DNA from: Ophiocordyceps camponoti-saundersi (nom. inval.)
Lineage: Eukaryota > Ascomycota > Sordariomycetes > Hypocreales > Ophiocordycipitaceae
Direction of reading: 5' to 3'
Length of the DNA: 64,000 nucleotides
Assembly (NCBI GenBank): GCA_003339415.1
Contig: PDHQ01000195.1
Coordinates: 1-64,000, forward strand
The notes beneath the pieces are model-generated. The model ran no database searches. It was not told the DNA's origin and was given only the letters and a program-made list of their open reading frames with translations. A program made the translations under genes and the position numbers. Positions 34,871-46,211 of the stretch are shown here, piece by piece; positions within the stretch are counted from its first letter, which is position 1, and each line of letters opens with the position of its first letter.

Positions 34871-37189
34871 AATCCTTAAATCTTTCGCTAAAGTAATAGT
34901 AGCTATTTATAAGCTTTAACTTAATAAGCTAGTACTTATATATATAAATACTTTAAGGTTTAGAGTAAGCTACGTTATTTTATAATAATAAAGAGATAGC
35001 TTAGTGCTAATTTTATATAATTTCTTTCTCTTTATAAAGATATAGTATAATTATAAAATATATAAGCGGGAACTTTATATTTTAGTTAAATTCTGCTATC
35101 GCTACTAATATCTATTCCGTATAATAAATAAATTAACTATCTTTATAAACTACTTCCTTATTATATAGTTCCTAACTTCTAAGGGCTATAAAGGTATTTA
35201 CGCTTAATAGGTAACTAAGCTGCGGCTATTAAATATTAAGATTGCCCACGTTAAGAGTTTGCGAAACTAGGCTACGGATAGTTTATCTAAGATAATCTTC
35301 TTATTTAATAAATACTAAGCTACGGATATTATAAATTAGGGAATAGTTAATACTAATACTAAATTATAGAAATAGAAAAATAGCTTATAAGGCTATAAGG
35401 CGCTCCTTAAATACTTAGCGGGTATACTTTTTAAGAAACTACCTACTAATAAGATAAGCACCTTTTTACTATAACTAACTACGCTCTAATAGAATACCTT
35501 ATTAGCTTTATAAACTTAAGAAAAATAAAATAATAAAACCTAAGTAAACCTCTAAGTAGCTATAATACTTATAAGAAAGATAGATAAGATATTAAAGCTA
35601 TTAAACTATTATATAAACTATTATTACGTAGATATAGTTAATTAGCTATAATATAGTAAGGTTCCTAATAAACTTAATTATATCTTAGTAAATTATATTA
35701 AATAATAAGCGGTATTTTTTAAATAGTTAATATAAATAAATACCTTATTATATAAAAGAAGTTATTTAACTAAGTAATAGAGATACTTTCTTTAATATAA
35801 GATCCTATAAGTATTTTATTAAGCTTATAATTTAAGTAGCTATTTTAAGCTAAATACTACGCGTTAGTAACTTTATATATATATCTTCTAGCTTAGAATA
35901 ACTTAGGATATTATATCTTATATAGTAAGTTATAAAGAATATATTTTATATTCTAACTAAAAGCTAAAAGCGCTAGATTAGCTAATTTTTATTTTAGCAC
36001 CTTTTTAAGTCCTTACTATAAACTATATAGGACTATTCTTAATAGCTATAAATAGGACTAAGTTTATACTAGTATTAGTTAACTATTTCTCTTATTTTAT
36101 ATAGCTTATAGCTTACCGAATAATAGAAGCCTCGGAGATTATTATTAAGCTAAGAAATTAGCTAAACTTTATTATAATTATACTTATAGCTATTTATTTT
36201 AACTTAGGTTCCGCCTTTTTATTAAGGGAAGTTTTAGCTTTCTTAATAGTAAGAGATATATTTTAAGTAATAGCGCTATCTAAGTTATATTATAGTATAA
36301 GTTTAGTTAAAGTAATAAATAAAATCTTTTAATAACTTTTAAAAAGGTTATAGCCTCCTAAGAATATTTTATCTAAATATCTACTAATAGTTATATAGTA
36401 ACTTAATTATAAGGTTATTAGGACCTTAAGCTACTTATTTACTAAAGTGCTTTACGGAATAGTATAAACTAGCTTAAATTTATTTTAATTTATAAGATTA
36501 TTACGTAAAGCTTTAAGATTAGGAAAGTAAGTAGAATAGCCCTTATAAGGGAGATATACTAACTTTATTATAGAATTTATAAGCTAAGCTAAATACTAAA
36601 GATAAATAGTTAAAAGTAAGTTTAATAAGATTATATATTATAAGATATTTATTTATAATAAAAGAGACGAGTTTAGTTTAACCCCTAGTATATAAGTTTA
36701 TCTAGCTATAAACGGAGCTATTAGGAAACTTAAGCTAATATAAATTAAGCTATTTAAGCTATATTACTAAGTTAGGAGGATATTCTAAATACTAAAGTAT
36801 ATTAACTATTTATTTATTAAAGGGGCTTAGGGGCTATTATTCTATAAGGACTTACTAAAGAAATATTATAATTAACCTAACTATTTAAGGCTTAATAATT
36901 AGCTGCTACTTAGTAAGCTAATAAGATTACGGAAACTCTAAGTATAACTACGTTATTTTCCTTCCTTTTTTCCTTTATATACTTTTCTTTTCCTTATTTT
37001 ATAGTTTCGTAACCTTACTTTCTTATCCTCCTATAATATTTACCTTTTAACTAACTATATATTATAATAAGATTATACTATTATATACCTTTATTTTTCG
37101 AGCTTTTTTATAACCTATTTATATTTTTCTTACCTTTTTCTTTTCTAAGATAGCCCTATAACTATCTAAAAGTAAAGCTTTTATAATAA

Positions 37190-38840
37190 GTATATTTTAA
37201 AATATAAGAACTTAAAAAGAAACGCCTAACTATATTTCCGATAACGAAAATATATTATACTAACTATTAGGCGAGCTTAACGTTTATAATAAAAATAAAA
37301 ACTTTTAAGGAATATTATTTAAAATATTTTATAAAGATTATTATAATAGGAAGCGTTCTATCCGCTTAGATAAATATATCCTACTTATAAGAATATTATA
37401 TAACTGCTTCCTTTAATTATAAGATACGAACTTTATTTTCTATAAGCTAGGATAAAATGCTAAAAAGGAGCTAATAGACGAGCACCCTTCGCCTTTATTA
37501 GTAGATAATAATAAGCTAGCTAAAAAAGCGGCCCTTATATAGGTAGCTTCTAAAGTAAAATTTAACTAGGTATACGCTAACCTTACCCGTAATTACTATC
37601 TTAAATAAATTAAGATTTTAAAATTTTAGAAGAAAGTAATAAATTATATAATTAAGCTAGCTAATAGTAACTTTAAAAATAAAGCTTAAGATAGCTAATA
37701 GGTAGCTTAGCTAGTTATTAGAATAATATAAATAAAGATAAAAAATAAAAAAGTCACACCTCGTATTTTTAAGTTTTAAAGTATCTCTAAAGCGGAGGCC
37801 TTTAAGTTATAATACTTACTTATATACTTATATATTTTAAAGGAGCTATTCCTTATCGCTAATAATATTAGCACTATATTCTTTACCCTAGCTCGGACGC
37901 CTCTATAAGACTTTTATAGCCTAACGCTTAAAGTTAATAATTATATCCGATACCCTCTTAATAACCTCTCGATTAAGAGTATAATAGTATTTTAAATCGG
38001 ATACTTTAAATATTAGATTTATCGAGCAGTATTATATCGGATTTATTATATATTATACTTAGCGTTAAGTAATAAGATAGAGATATATATAGCGCTAGTA
38101 AAGACTGCTAAATAAATCGATAACTTATAGATTAACTTAGATTCTAATATTAATATTATATAAATTATAGTAGCCCCTACTAAGTTATTAAATACTAGCT
38201 AGGGTATATTAAAATAATTACTTAATAATACGGTATAGGATAATGTAGACTATTAGGCAGCTATATAATATAAGTAATAAAAATTACTAGCTTAAAAGCC
38301 GCTACTAAAAATATTAGCTATAATATTATTATTATTACTAGCGATAGCTATTAAGATAACGCTTATAAGTTTAACTAAAGGTTATATAATAAAATAGATA
38401 AGCTATTCTAAATAGGGCGTGTTAACTTAAACCTTTATAGTTAATAAGGCTCCTCTTATCGCTATTTTTAATTTTAACTCTTCCTTAAATAATAGTTAAG
38501 TTATTAACTAATAGATAGATAACGTTTTTATAAAAAATACCGCTACTAAGCTAATAGTAGCAGCTAAATTAATAATAGTTAAACTAATAATAATAAGAGC
38601 TATTAATAATAATAATAACTAGACTAATTAAGTAATTATTAAAGATAATAAAGAGGACGGAAAGATATTTATAATTAGAATATAAAAGAAAATTAACGCT
38701 CTTTTTAAAGTTAATAACCTTAAACTTAGATATTTATTACCTCTTACTAAGTAAATAATAAAGGTTAATAATAAGCTTTAAGCACTTAAGGAGGAAAATA
38801 GTAAGCTGCGAAAGGAACTTCGTAATAATTAGGTTTTTTT
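37190..38840 (+). pseudogene. Extra relic ORF between pol and 3' LTR of Gypsy-2, coiled-coil C-terminus
   Basis: A long plus frame begins around 37190 and, allowing for RIP-type TAA/TAG and at least one frameshift near 38200, continues to about 38840 (some 540 codons). The N-terminal part is rich in Asp/Asn/Tyr (NENILYQLLGEL is legible). The final ~60 codons are highly charged with regular Leu spacing (ALKEENSKLRKELRNN), a likely coiled coil. No membrane segments or zinc fingers were seen, so it does not look like an env protein. It lies in sense after pol and before the 3' LTR, where a few plant and fungal Gypsy lineages carry accessory ORFs. It could also be a captured host gene or a separate inserted element. 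Not recognised. Confidence 0.45.
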
Positions 38841-39086
38841 TAAATAAACCCTAAACATTATTAAGGTATTAACAAAGCCTAACCGGAAAACTCTATTTAT
38901 AAAGTTTTTATTTATAATAAGATCTAGCGAGATTTAATTATTTACTTAGTTATTATAGCTTATTTATTCCCTTCGTTATTTATTTATTCCCCTCCTATTT
39001 ATTATTTTACTCTTTATCCTCTCTTTTATTTATTTTACTTTTAAACTTTAATTTATTATTTTAATATTAGTAATAAACTAGCTAGA

Positions 39087-39288
39087 GGGGGAAGGTTAAA
39101 AAGGGATTACGTTATTTTAATTATATAACTAATATTTATTTAACTGCCTATATAGGGGGGCAGCTATTCTTAGAAGATATATATATATATTAATTAATAA
39201 GGGCACTTATTAATCTTTATATTAAGCTTATTTCTTATACTTATAATTAGCTTATTTAATCCCTCCGCTATTAACTTATTTAGCTTAG
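39087..39288 (+). repeat. 3' LTR of Gypsy-2
   Basis: This is the partner of 29976-30181. It is preceded by gctagagggggaagg, which may serve as the polypurine tract, although part of that string is also present at the 5' copy. Confidence 0.75.
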
Positions 39289-39930
39289 GTATAGGTATAT
39301 ATTTTAGCTAATAGCGCGTTATTTTTCCGTACTAAGGAGGGGATATACCTAGCTTTAAGGAGTTTTTATTTTTATTAGGATATAATATTAGTATTAATAA
39401 AAATATTAATATTTTAAATACTTATAATAATAATAATAACTCTACTATATTTATATAGCTAGGCTAGTCCCTAAGATATAAGACTAGCTACGCTTAATAA
39501 TAACTATAAGTAAGGTTTATAAAGTAAACTATATAATAATTTTCCTTTACCCTTTATTTTTTAAATTTAAATATTATCTCTTAAGTCTTATTTAAAAACG
39601 TAATAGGGACCGATATCCTTTTTTATAAGTAGTAAATATAAATAATAACGCCTTAATCTTACCGCTTAGATATATACTTATAACTATTCTCTAAAAACCG
39701 TTTCTTTTTTACGTTTATAACTATTATTTATAAGACTAATACTTACTTTTATAATATAAAAGAGACACTTTCTTATATATATATATATAATATACTTACT
39801 TAGGCTTATAAGCTTATTTAAAAGTATCTAATAAGCTAGAACCTTATCTTTAAAGATTATAAGAAGAGATTATCGAAACCTTAAAGCGAAAAAAAAAAAT
39901 ATAAAAGACTTTACGTATATATTTTTTTAA

Positions 39931-40083
39931 CTACTCTTCTTATCCTTTAAGCGATAAACTTATTAATTATCCTTCCTATCCCTAAAAGATAAACTTATTT
40001 ACTACTCTTCTTATCTCCTAAAAGATAAACTTATTTACTACTTTTCTTATTCCTTAAAGGAGATATTTATTTATTTACTACTT
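39931..40083. repeat. Short minisatellite, ~36-40 bp x 4
   Basis: Units beginning ctac(t)cttcttatc(c) and ending gataaacttattta start at about 39931, 39967, 40002, 40038 and 40078. The array is absent at the corresponding place in copies A and B, so it expanded in copy C only. Confidence 0.65.
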
Positions 40084-40130
40084 TTTTACACTTATAAATT
40101 AATTAAGCTTAATAAGATATCTTAAGAAGG

Positions 40131-40137
40131 TATAAAT
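40131..40137 (+). promoter_or_regulatory. TATA box of repeat copy C, interrupted by Gypsy
   Basis: TATAAAT at 40131-40137 is the equivalent of the TATA boxes at 773 and 2220. The last five bases, TAAAT, are the Gypsy target duplication (also at 46212-46216), so the insertion fell in the core promoter. Confidence 0.6.
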
Positions 40138-40531
40138 TATTACGCGCTAGCAATTATAGGGATTTCCTTTAAATATTTTACGGTAATTTTTAAGGATTTC
40201 CGACTATAGTTATATAACCTAATTATAGGGATTTCCTTTAAATATTTTACGGTAATTTCTAAGGATTTTTAACTATAGTTATATAACCTCGGAAATCTTA
40301 TTATAAAATCCTTAGGAAGACTTTAGTAGGAAATTACCTAGAAATAAAGTTAACTTTTTACTAAGATTTCCCTTTACTCTCTCTTATTTTTACTAGCACG
40401 TGCTTTTATATATTTTACTAAGATTTCGCTTATAAGAGTTTTTCCTCTTTTCTTTCCTTTCTCCTTAGCTTAGAATTTTTATTTATAATACTAATATTAT
40501 TATTTAGTTAACGTATTTTACAGCTATAATA
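40138..40531 (+). repeat. 5' LTR of plus-strand Gypsy
   Basis: The LTR starts ta-ttacgcgc and ends gctataata, where intact LTRs would have TG...CA. The first 170 bp contain two tandem copies of an ~83-bp block (aattatagggatttcc...gttatataacct). Confidence 0.9.
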
Positions 40532-40849
40532 CTATTTTAAGCTTACTCTTCGCTAGTAAGTAATTAAGAAGTATATATTTTACTCTTACGTCCCTTATAA
40601 AGGACGGAAAAGACCTTATATATAACTAAACTATAACTAGCTTTAAGATATATATCTAAAGCCCCTAACTAGACTTTTAGGCGATTAAGGAGACTCGCCT
40701 CGGAGACGCCTAACTTTATAATAAAACGGGGTTTTAAAGAAAACTAAACTATAATTATAGCTACCTTCTCTTAGAGCACTACTAATACGATTATATTATA
40801 AGAGTAGCGTGCGGAGATAATATAATTATAAGTATAAATTACGAAACTT

Positions 40850-41900
40850 TAAGGTTAGTTAACTTAAAAAAATTAAAGCTTAAATATAAAAAGGACTTAT
40901 TAAGAAATATTAATAGCGTTTAGGATTAGTAAAGAAATATTTATTTTAACTAGAAAGGCCGCTTAGGATATTTTTACGCTAGTTACCTTAGTAAGATAGC
41001 CGAACCCCTCTTACTTTAATTTTACGAAAATTCGCTATAAGGAGGTAGGTAAGTTTTTAGGTAAGAAGGAGGATTTTAGTACTTTCCTTACGAACTTAAA
41101 AAATAAGATAAGGTCTAATAAGATAACTTTTTAAAATAAGTAAAATTAGATAAGTATATTATTCTGCGCGTTAAAAAAAAAAGCCCGTAAACTTTTAGAA
41201 ACTTAATATAACTTAGAGGAATACCCCTTTTCCGGATTAGCTAAGATAGTTTAGTACTTAAAGTTTACTTATAAAAATCTTAATAAATTTACCGAGGCTA
41301 TAAACTAACTTCGTAAACTAAACTTTTTATTAATAAGTAAATAAGAAATTTAGGAGTTTCTTATAAAGTTTAACTACCTTATAGCTAAAACTTAAGTTCC
41401 CCTAGCTTAGATTAAATATATATTTTAAGATTATCTATTTACTAATCTTAACTTAAGCTTTCTTATAAAGGCTAAAAATTTATATATAATATATAAGGAA
41501 TTCTATAAGTATATAAAAAACGCTATATTTTACTAAAAGAAAGAGTTAACTTACTAAAAGTTTTCCCGTAAAAGCTAAGTAAGTAAAAAAGTTACTTTAG
41601 AAAAGTAAAAAAAGATTATAACTACGACTATAACCTCTTACTAGAAGGGCTAAGCTTTTAGTAAAAGTAAGAAGAAAGTTTACTAGGAAAATAATACTTA
41701 TTTTATTTATAGAAAAAAGGGCTATATAGCTAAGGATTACCTTAACTAATAGAAGATAGGGAGAGTTCGTAAAGTTTAAACGCCTTTACCTAACTTTATT
41801 TAGTTAGATAACTCTAATTTAAGAAAAGAGTAAGATTATTATAAAGCTCCTTAATAATCTTAAAAATATTACGCGTAGGATAGAAAGTAGGAGAGTTATT
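40850..41900 (+). pseudogene. Gypsy gag relic with fully RIP-converted zinc knuckle
   Basis: The plus frame reads a helical capsid-like region (about 41000-41450) and then, at 41699-41740, the string YFIYRKKGYIAKDY. This is a perfect CCHC zinc knuckle (C-x2-C-x4-H-x4-C) in which each of the three Cys codons and the His codon has become a Tyr codon, exactly what TGC-to-TAC, TGT-to-TAT and CAT-to-TAT changes give. The block precedes pol directly. The counterpart in the minus element lies near 20085-20130. Confidence 0.75.
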
Positions 41901-41999
41901 TACTATTAATAGTTAAGTTTAAATTAATAATATAGCTTTTTATACTTTTACCTTATATAATATTAGAGTAGACGCTTATTTCCTAGTTAGTTATTATTT

Positions 42000-44900
42000 C
42001 GCAAAGTAAGTAATAAAGCGCTTAAGTGCTAAGCTTATCCTTATCTATCTTATCCCCTTTATTAATTTCTAAAGCTATTAAGCTAGCTTAGTTTATAAGT
42101 ACTTAATTATTACCTTAGTAATTAATAGATAGTATTTTCCGTAAGAAATCTACTAGGTAACTAACTACGCTTAGGATCTCTTTATTAGCTTATTCTAAAT
42201 AGCGAAGAAAAGGTTATTACTTAATTACGTAGCTTAGAAACTAGTTTAGCTAGATAACTTACCCGCCCTTACTAAGTACTCGCTCTTAATCTTATTATTT
42301 AAGAAGCCCTTTTTTAACGGAAATTTAAACCCGGCTATTTAAGCGGATATTAAGCGCTAAAACCGCTTTCTTCGTTAGAATAAGCGTAAGTATTAAATTC
42401 TCTAACGCTTATAAAGGAAGAAAAACTTTATATAGCCCGCGAAGGAAAAGAAGCTAGCTTAAACCTTAACTAAGGATAACTAAGATACTAATAATATAAA
42501 TAAGAATACTCTAAAAAAGTAACTTATCCGCTAAGTTTAATAAGACTCTCGCTATTTATAATAAAAAAAAATAACCTTATTAATACCTATAATATTTATA
42601 AAATTAGAAAATAATAATAATAACCTAATTATAATCGTAAAGCTAGGCTTAGCTAGCTATATATATATAAAATAAAAAATCCCGTTCCCCCGAAGTAAAA
42701 AACCTAAGTATATTACTTACGTATATAATATAATCCCTTTAGCTTTTATATACTTTAAAAGATTTTTTAGTAAAAAGGAAGCTTATATTTTAGCTTATCC
42801 TTAGCTTAGCTATAATATAACTCTAAAACTTAAGAAGCCCCTAAACCTAATAAGACCTCTTTTTTATAAGATATTAGTAAAATATTTATTTTTAGAAAAG
42901 GAGACTATTAACTATTTACTTAAGATTAGTTTTATTAAACTAAATACTAGCCCTTACGCTGCCTTTATTCTCTTCGCCCCGAAGCTATACTTAATAGCTT
43001 AACGCTTCTATATTAATTACCGATAGATAAATAATTACTTAAAAAGTCAGATCTTACCCGCTCCTTTTTTAAAAAGTATTATATTTAGCTATTAGGAGGC
43101 GAAACGGTTTTCGAAAATTAACGTTATTTAAGCGTTTTACTATCTTTATTTTAACCCTAACTCTAAGTACCTTATAGCTTTCTATATAAAGTTTAGTATA
43201 TTCTATTAGCTTATTTTTCTATTTAGCCTTAAGGTAAGATTTACGTAATTTTAAAACTTTATTAACGCTTAACTTTATAATCTCCTTAACTATTATATAA
43301 GTGCGTACGCTAATAATATATTAATTTACTTAAATAGTAAAGAAGAGGAATATTAGGAGGAGTGCTAAGAAGTAATCTAGCGCCTATACTAAGCGAACTT
43401 ATAAGGGGATATTTAGAAATTAAGGTTTAATATTATTAAAATTAACTACCTTAATATAATATTATACGCGGGCTAAGGAATAAGCGTAAACCTTTATAAG
43501 GTATAAGCGATCTAAAATTAGAAATTCGAAGATTTTTAAGATTATAAAGCTATCTATTTATTCGTAAGATTATATAACTTTATTTAGATTTTCTATTACT
43601 ATATTAATATTACCGCGGAACCCTTAAACTATTTTCTAAAAAAGGATATTACTTTCGAGCTTAGATTAGAATAGAAAAAGGCTTTTAATAAAATAAAGGA
43701 ACTAGCTATATAAGCCTTAATACTCGCTTTCTTCTATCTTAAACTCCTAACTTAGCTTAAAACTAACGCCTCTTAGAACGCTACCGCTAGTATACTTTAA
43801 TAATAATAAAATAACTAAGTGTAAAAGCTAATAGGCTTCTTCTTAAAAATAATAAACTTAGCTAAATATATATACCTAATTTAAGACCGCGAACTTCTTA
43901 CTATTATATAAAGCTTTAAGCACTTCTATTTAGAATTACTTAGTTAGAAGTTTAATATAATTATAAACTATAAAGCTTTAGTTTACTTTATAATAAAAAG
44001 ACTACTTTTTATTTATTAAGTCCGATAGTCCGATTTCCTTACTTAGTTCGATATTTATTTCCTATATTAACTTAGCTAATTAAATATAGCTATTAATACC
44101 CTCTTACGTAAGATAGCTAAGCTCCTAACTATAAAAGCTTATAAGAAAAAGGAAAGGACGCTTATAATAATTCCTTTAGGAAGCTTTAAATTTAAAGTCC
44201 TAACCTTAACTTTTATAATTACCCTAATCCGCTTTAAAAAAAACTTTACCTTATTAGGAGCAAAGTTAGTATAACTAATCTAAGAGAAGAATATAAGCTA
44301 AAATCTCGGATTTTACGGTAACCTCCTAGTTATCCCCGAATAAGATAGTTAGAAGCGGCTCTTTCTTCGCATTACCTTAATTCGGAATATATATAAGCCG
44401 GCTATCTTTACTTATAATAGCTAAAATAAAACTACTTAGATACTCCGGCAAAATTATTACTAGCTTAGAATAAAGTAAGATATTTATTAATATATCTGTA
44501 ATTATTATAAATATTAAAAAAATAAGACCCCGTAAGATAAGACCCTAAGCTTACTATACTTTTTACTTATTCTAACTTTTATATAAGAGTATATCGCTTA
44601 TAATAAAAAGATTATATTAGAAAACCGCTTTAAGTATAATTATATTTAAACTTTTATTTATAAGCTAAGCTAGATTATCGCTATATTATTAGGTAAGAAA
44701 AATAATATAGTAAAGGTGCTTGCTAAATATTACTTTTAATACCTTTATTATCTTTTTAATATATTAAATATATAAATTACCGATAACGCTAGCTTATTTA
44801 TTTTAAGATTTCTTAGTAAAATTAACTAGTTAACTAGTATTAAGTATTATTATAATAATACCCTATACTTATAAATATAAGGTAGCGTAAAAGTAACTAA

Positions 44901-45690
44901 CTAGTACTTAAACTAAAAGCTATAGTTTTATATAAATAAATATTAAAATAATTAAAGCGCCTTCTTTCTTATATTAGATTTCGCGTATAACTTTTTATAA
45001 TACGCTTTAATTAGTATAGCACCGCTTATAGTTACCCTTAATAAGAATATACGGAACCCCCTTTTAGTAGCTAGTCCCTTAAATCCCTTAATTACTTTAG
45101 GCCTGATTACTATAGCTTATAAACTTATCGCTTATATATAAGAAGTATAATAATAAGCTTAAGCTACTACCGAGAAAGCTTACTATAAGTAGGAAATATA
45201 AGTAAATAGAAAGCGTCGCTTAGCAGACTTTATAATTAGCGATAAGGTATTTCTTAGCCGTAAGGGCTTTTTTATAACCGCACCTATAATACGCTTTAAC
45301 GCTTAATAATTTAAGCTTTTTATAATTATTAAGGAATAAAGCTATAGCTATATTTTTAACTTACTAGATAAGTATTAGATAACGAACTTATTTTACGCTA
45401 ACCGTTTTTAAAAAGCTATTATAGATCCGCTACTTAAGTAGGAGATATCTCCTACTAAGCTAGAAAATATTAATAGTATACTAAAATAAAAAGTTAAGCA
45501 AATCCTCTAATCTTAAGTTATTAAATAGTATTATTAGTTAAAATATTAAGTTCGCTAGCGTAGTTACGATTTAAATAAGATATAGTACCTTATTAGGAAT
45601 TTCTATTATACGCTTATAGCTTTTAAGGAATTTTATAATTATTTCTTAAATACTACTAGTCTGCCTATTAATTTTTAGTACTAAGTTAAA
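42000..45690 (+). pseudogene. Gypsy pol relic (RT, integrase, chromodomain)
   Basis: RT palm motifs are readable: at 43006-43060, FYINYR then a stop, then INNYLKSQILPAPF, corresponding to the 'C.DYR.LN..T....PLP' block; and at 43306-43329 YANNILIYL, corresponding to YADDILIYS with both catalytic Asp codons changed to Asn. A region around 44460-44560 fits the start of integrase. At about 45525-45690 the frame ends in a chromodomain-like segment with a proline-containing tail. Spacing and order are those of fungal chromoviruses. The product would copy element RNA and integrate the DNA; this copy cannot. Confidence 0.8.
45525..45690 (+). pseudogene. Chromodomain-like end of Gypsy pol
   Basis: Residues YWLKYxVRxRSYDL, FYYTLIAFKEFY and LPINF can be read with RIP-type stops taken as Trp/Gln. 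These recall the VRWxGY...W...LxxFH..PGPP pattern of chromovirus integrase C-termini. It is about 150 bp from the 3' LTR. Confidence 0.5.
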
Positions 45691-45837
45691 GCCGCCGCTA
45701 TAGATTATAAGTATTAGAATAATAATTAAGATAATATAGCTATTTCCCTAAGCACTTAGCTATATAGTTATTATTACTAGTCTTAATAAGTATATTAAAA
45801 CTTTTATTAGGGGGTAATATTACGCGCTAATAATTAT

Positions 45838-46211
45838 AAGAATTTCCTCTAAATATTTTATAATAATTTCTAAGAATTTCTAATTATAGTTACGTAACCT
45901 AATTATAAGGATTTTTTTTAAATATTTTACGGTAATTTCTAAGAATTTCTAACTATAGTTATATAACTTTAGAAATCTTATCGTAAAATTTTTAGGAAAA
46001 CCTTAATAGGAAATTACCCGGAAATAAAGTTAACTTTTTACTAAGATTTCCCCTTACCCTCTCCTATCTCTACTAATATATATTTTTATATATTTTACTA
46101 AGATTTCGCTTACGGGAGTTTTTCCTCTTTTCTTTCCTTTCTCCTTAGCTTAGAATTTTTATTTATAGTGCTAATATTATTATTTAGTTAACGTATTTCA
46201 CGGCCGTAATA
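45838..46211 (+). repeat. 3' LTR of plus-strand Gypsy
   Basis: The LTR is 374 bp, about 20 bp shorter than its partner because of small gaps, and ends cggccgtaata. It abuts the target duplication TAAAT. Confidence 0.9.

Larger units (their letters stand above)
29970..39288 (+). mobile_element. Second Gypsy-type LTR retrotransposon (~9.3 kb) with short LTRs
   Basis: Near-identical ~205-bp direct repeats at 29976-30181 and 39087-39282 flank about 8.9 kb. Both contain gggggaaggttaaaaaggg and end near cttatttagct. Relics appear in plus orientation in the order gag with zinc knuckle, protease, RT, then a further long frame. The order PR-RT and the RT-to-RNase H linker sequence are Gypsy-like, but the family differs from the chromovirus in this window. 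Exact LTR ends and a target duplication could not be fixed. The length is unusual because of the extra frame before the 3' LTR. Confidence 0.75.
39565..40137 (+). repeat. Unclassified repeat family, copy C (5' part, split)
   Basis: The sequence matches 366-780 and 1807-2227. It carries an additional small tandem array (39931-40080) and ends in the TATA box, where a Gypsy element interrupts it. The continuation starts at 46212. Confidence 0.6.
40138..46211 (+). mobile_element. Structurally complete Gypsy/chromovirus LTR retrotransposon (plus strand), RIP-inactivated
   Basis: The element is 6,074 bp with LTRs at 40138-40531 and 45838-46211 and a 5-bp target duplication TAAAT (40133-40137, 46212-46216). 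A polypurine stretch attaggggg (45828-45834) borders the 3' LTR. Gag, RT and chromodomain relics occur in the normal order. The same family as the minus-strand element at 14416-21714 but without its nested insertion, so it gives the ancestral layout. All frames are interrupted by TAA/TAG, and catalytic residues are altered. Confidence 0.9.

Noticed and set aside
39087..39300. Exact target duplication of Gypsy-2
   Set aside because: The LTR boundaries could not be fixed because the G-rich string precedes both copies; no matching 4-6-bp flanks were convincing.
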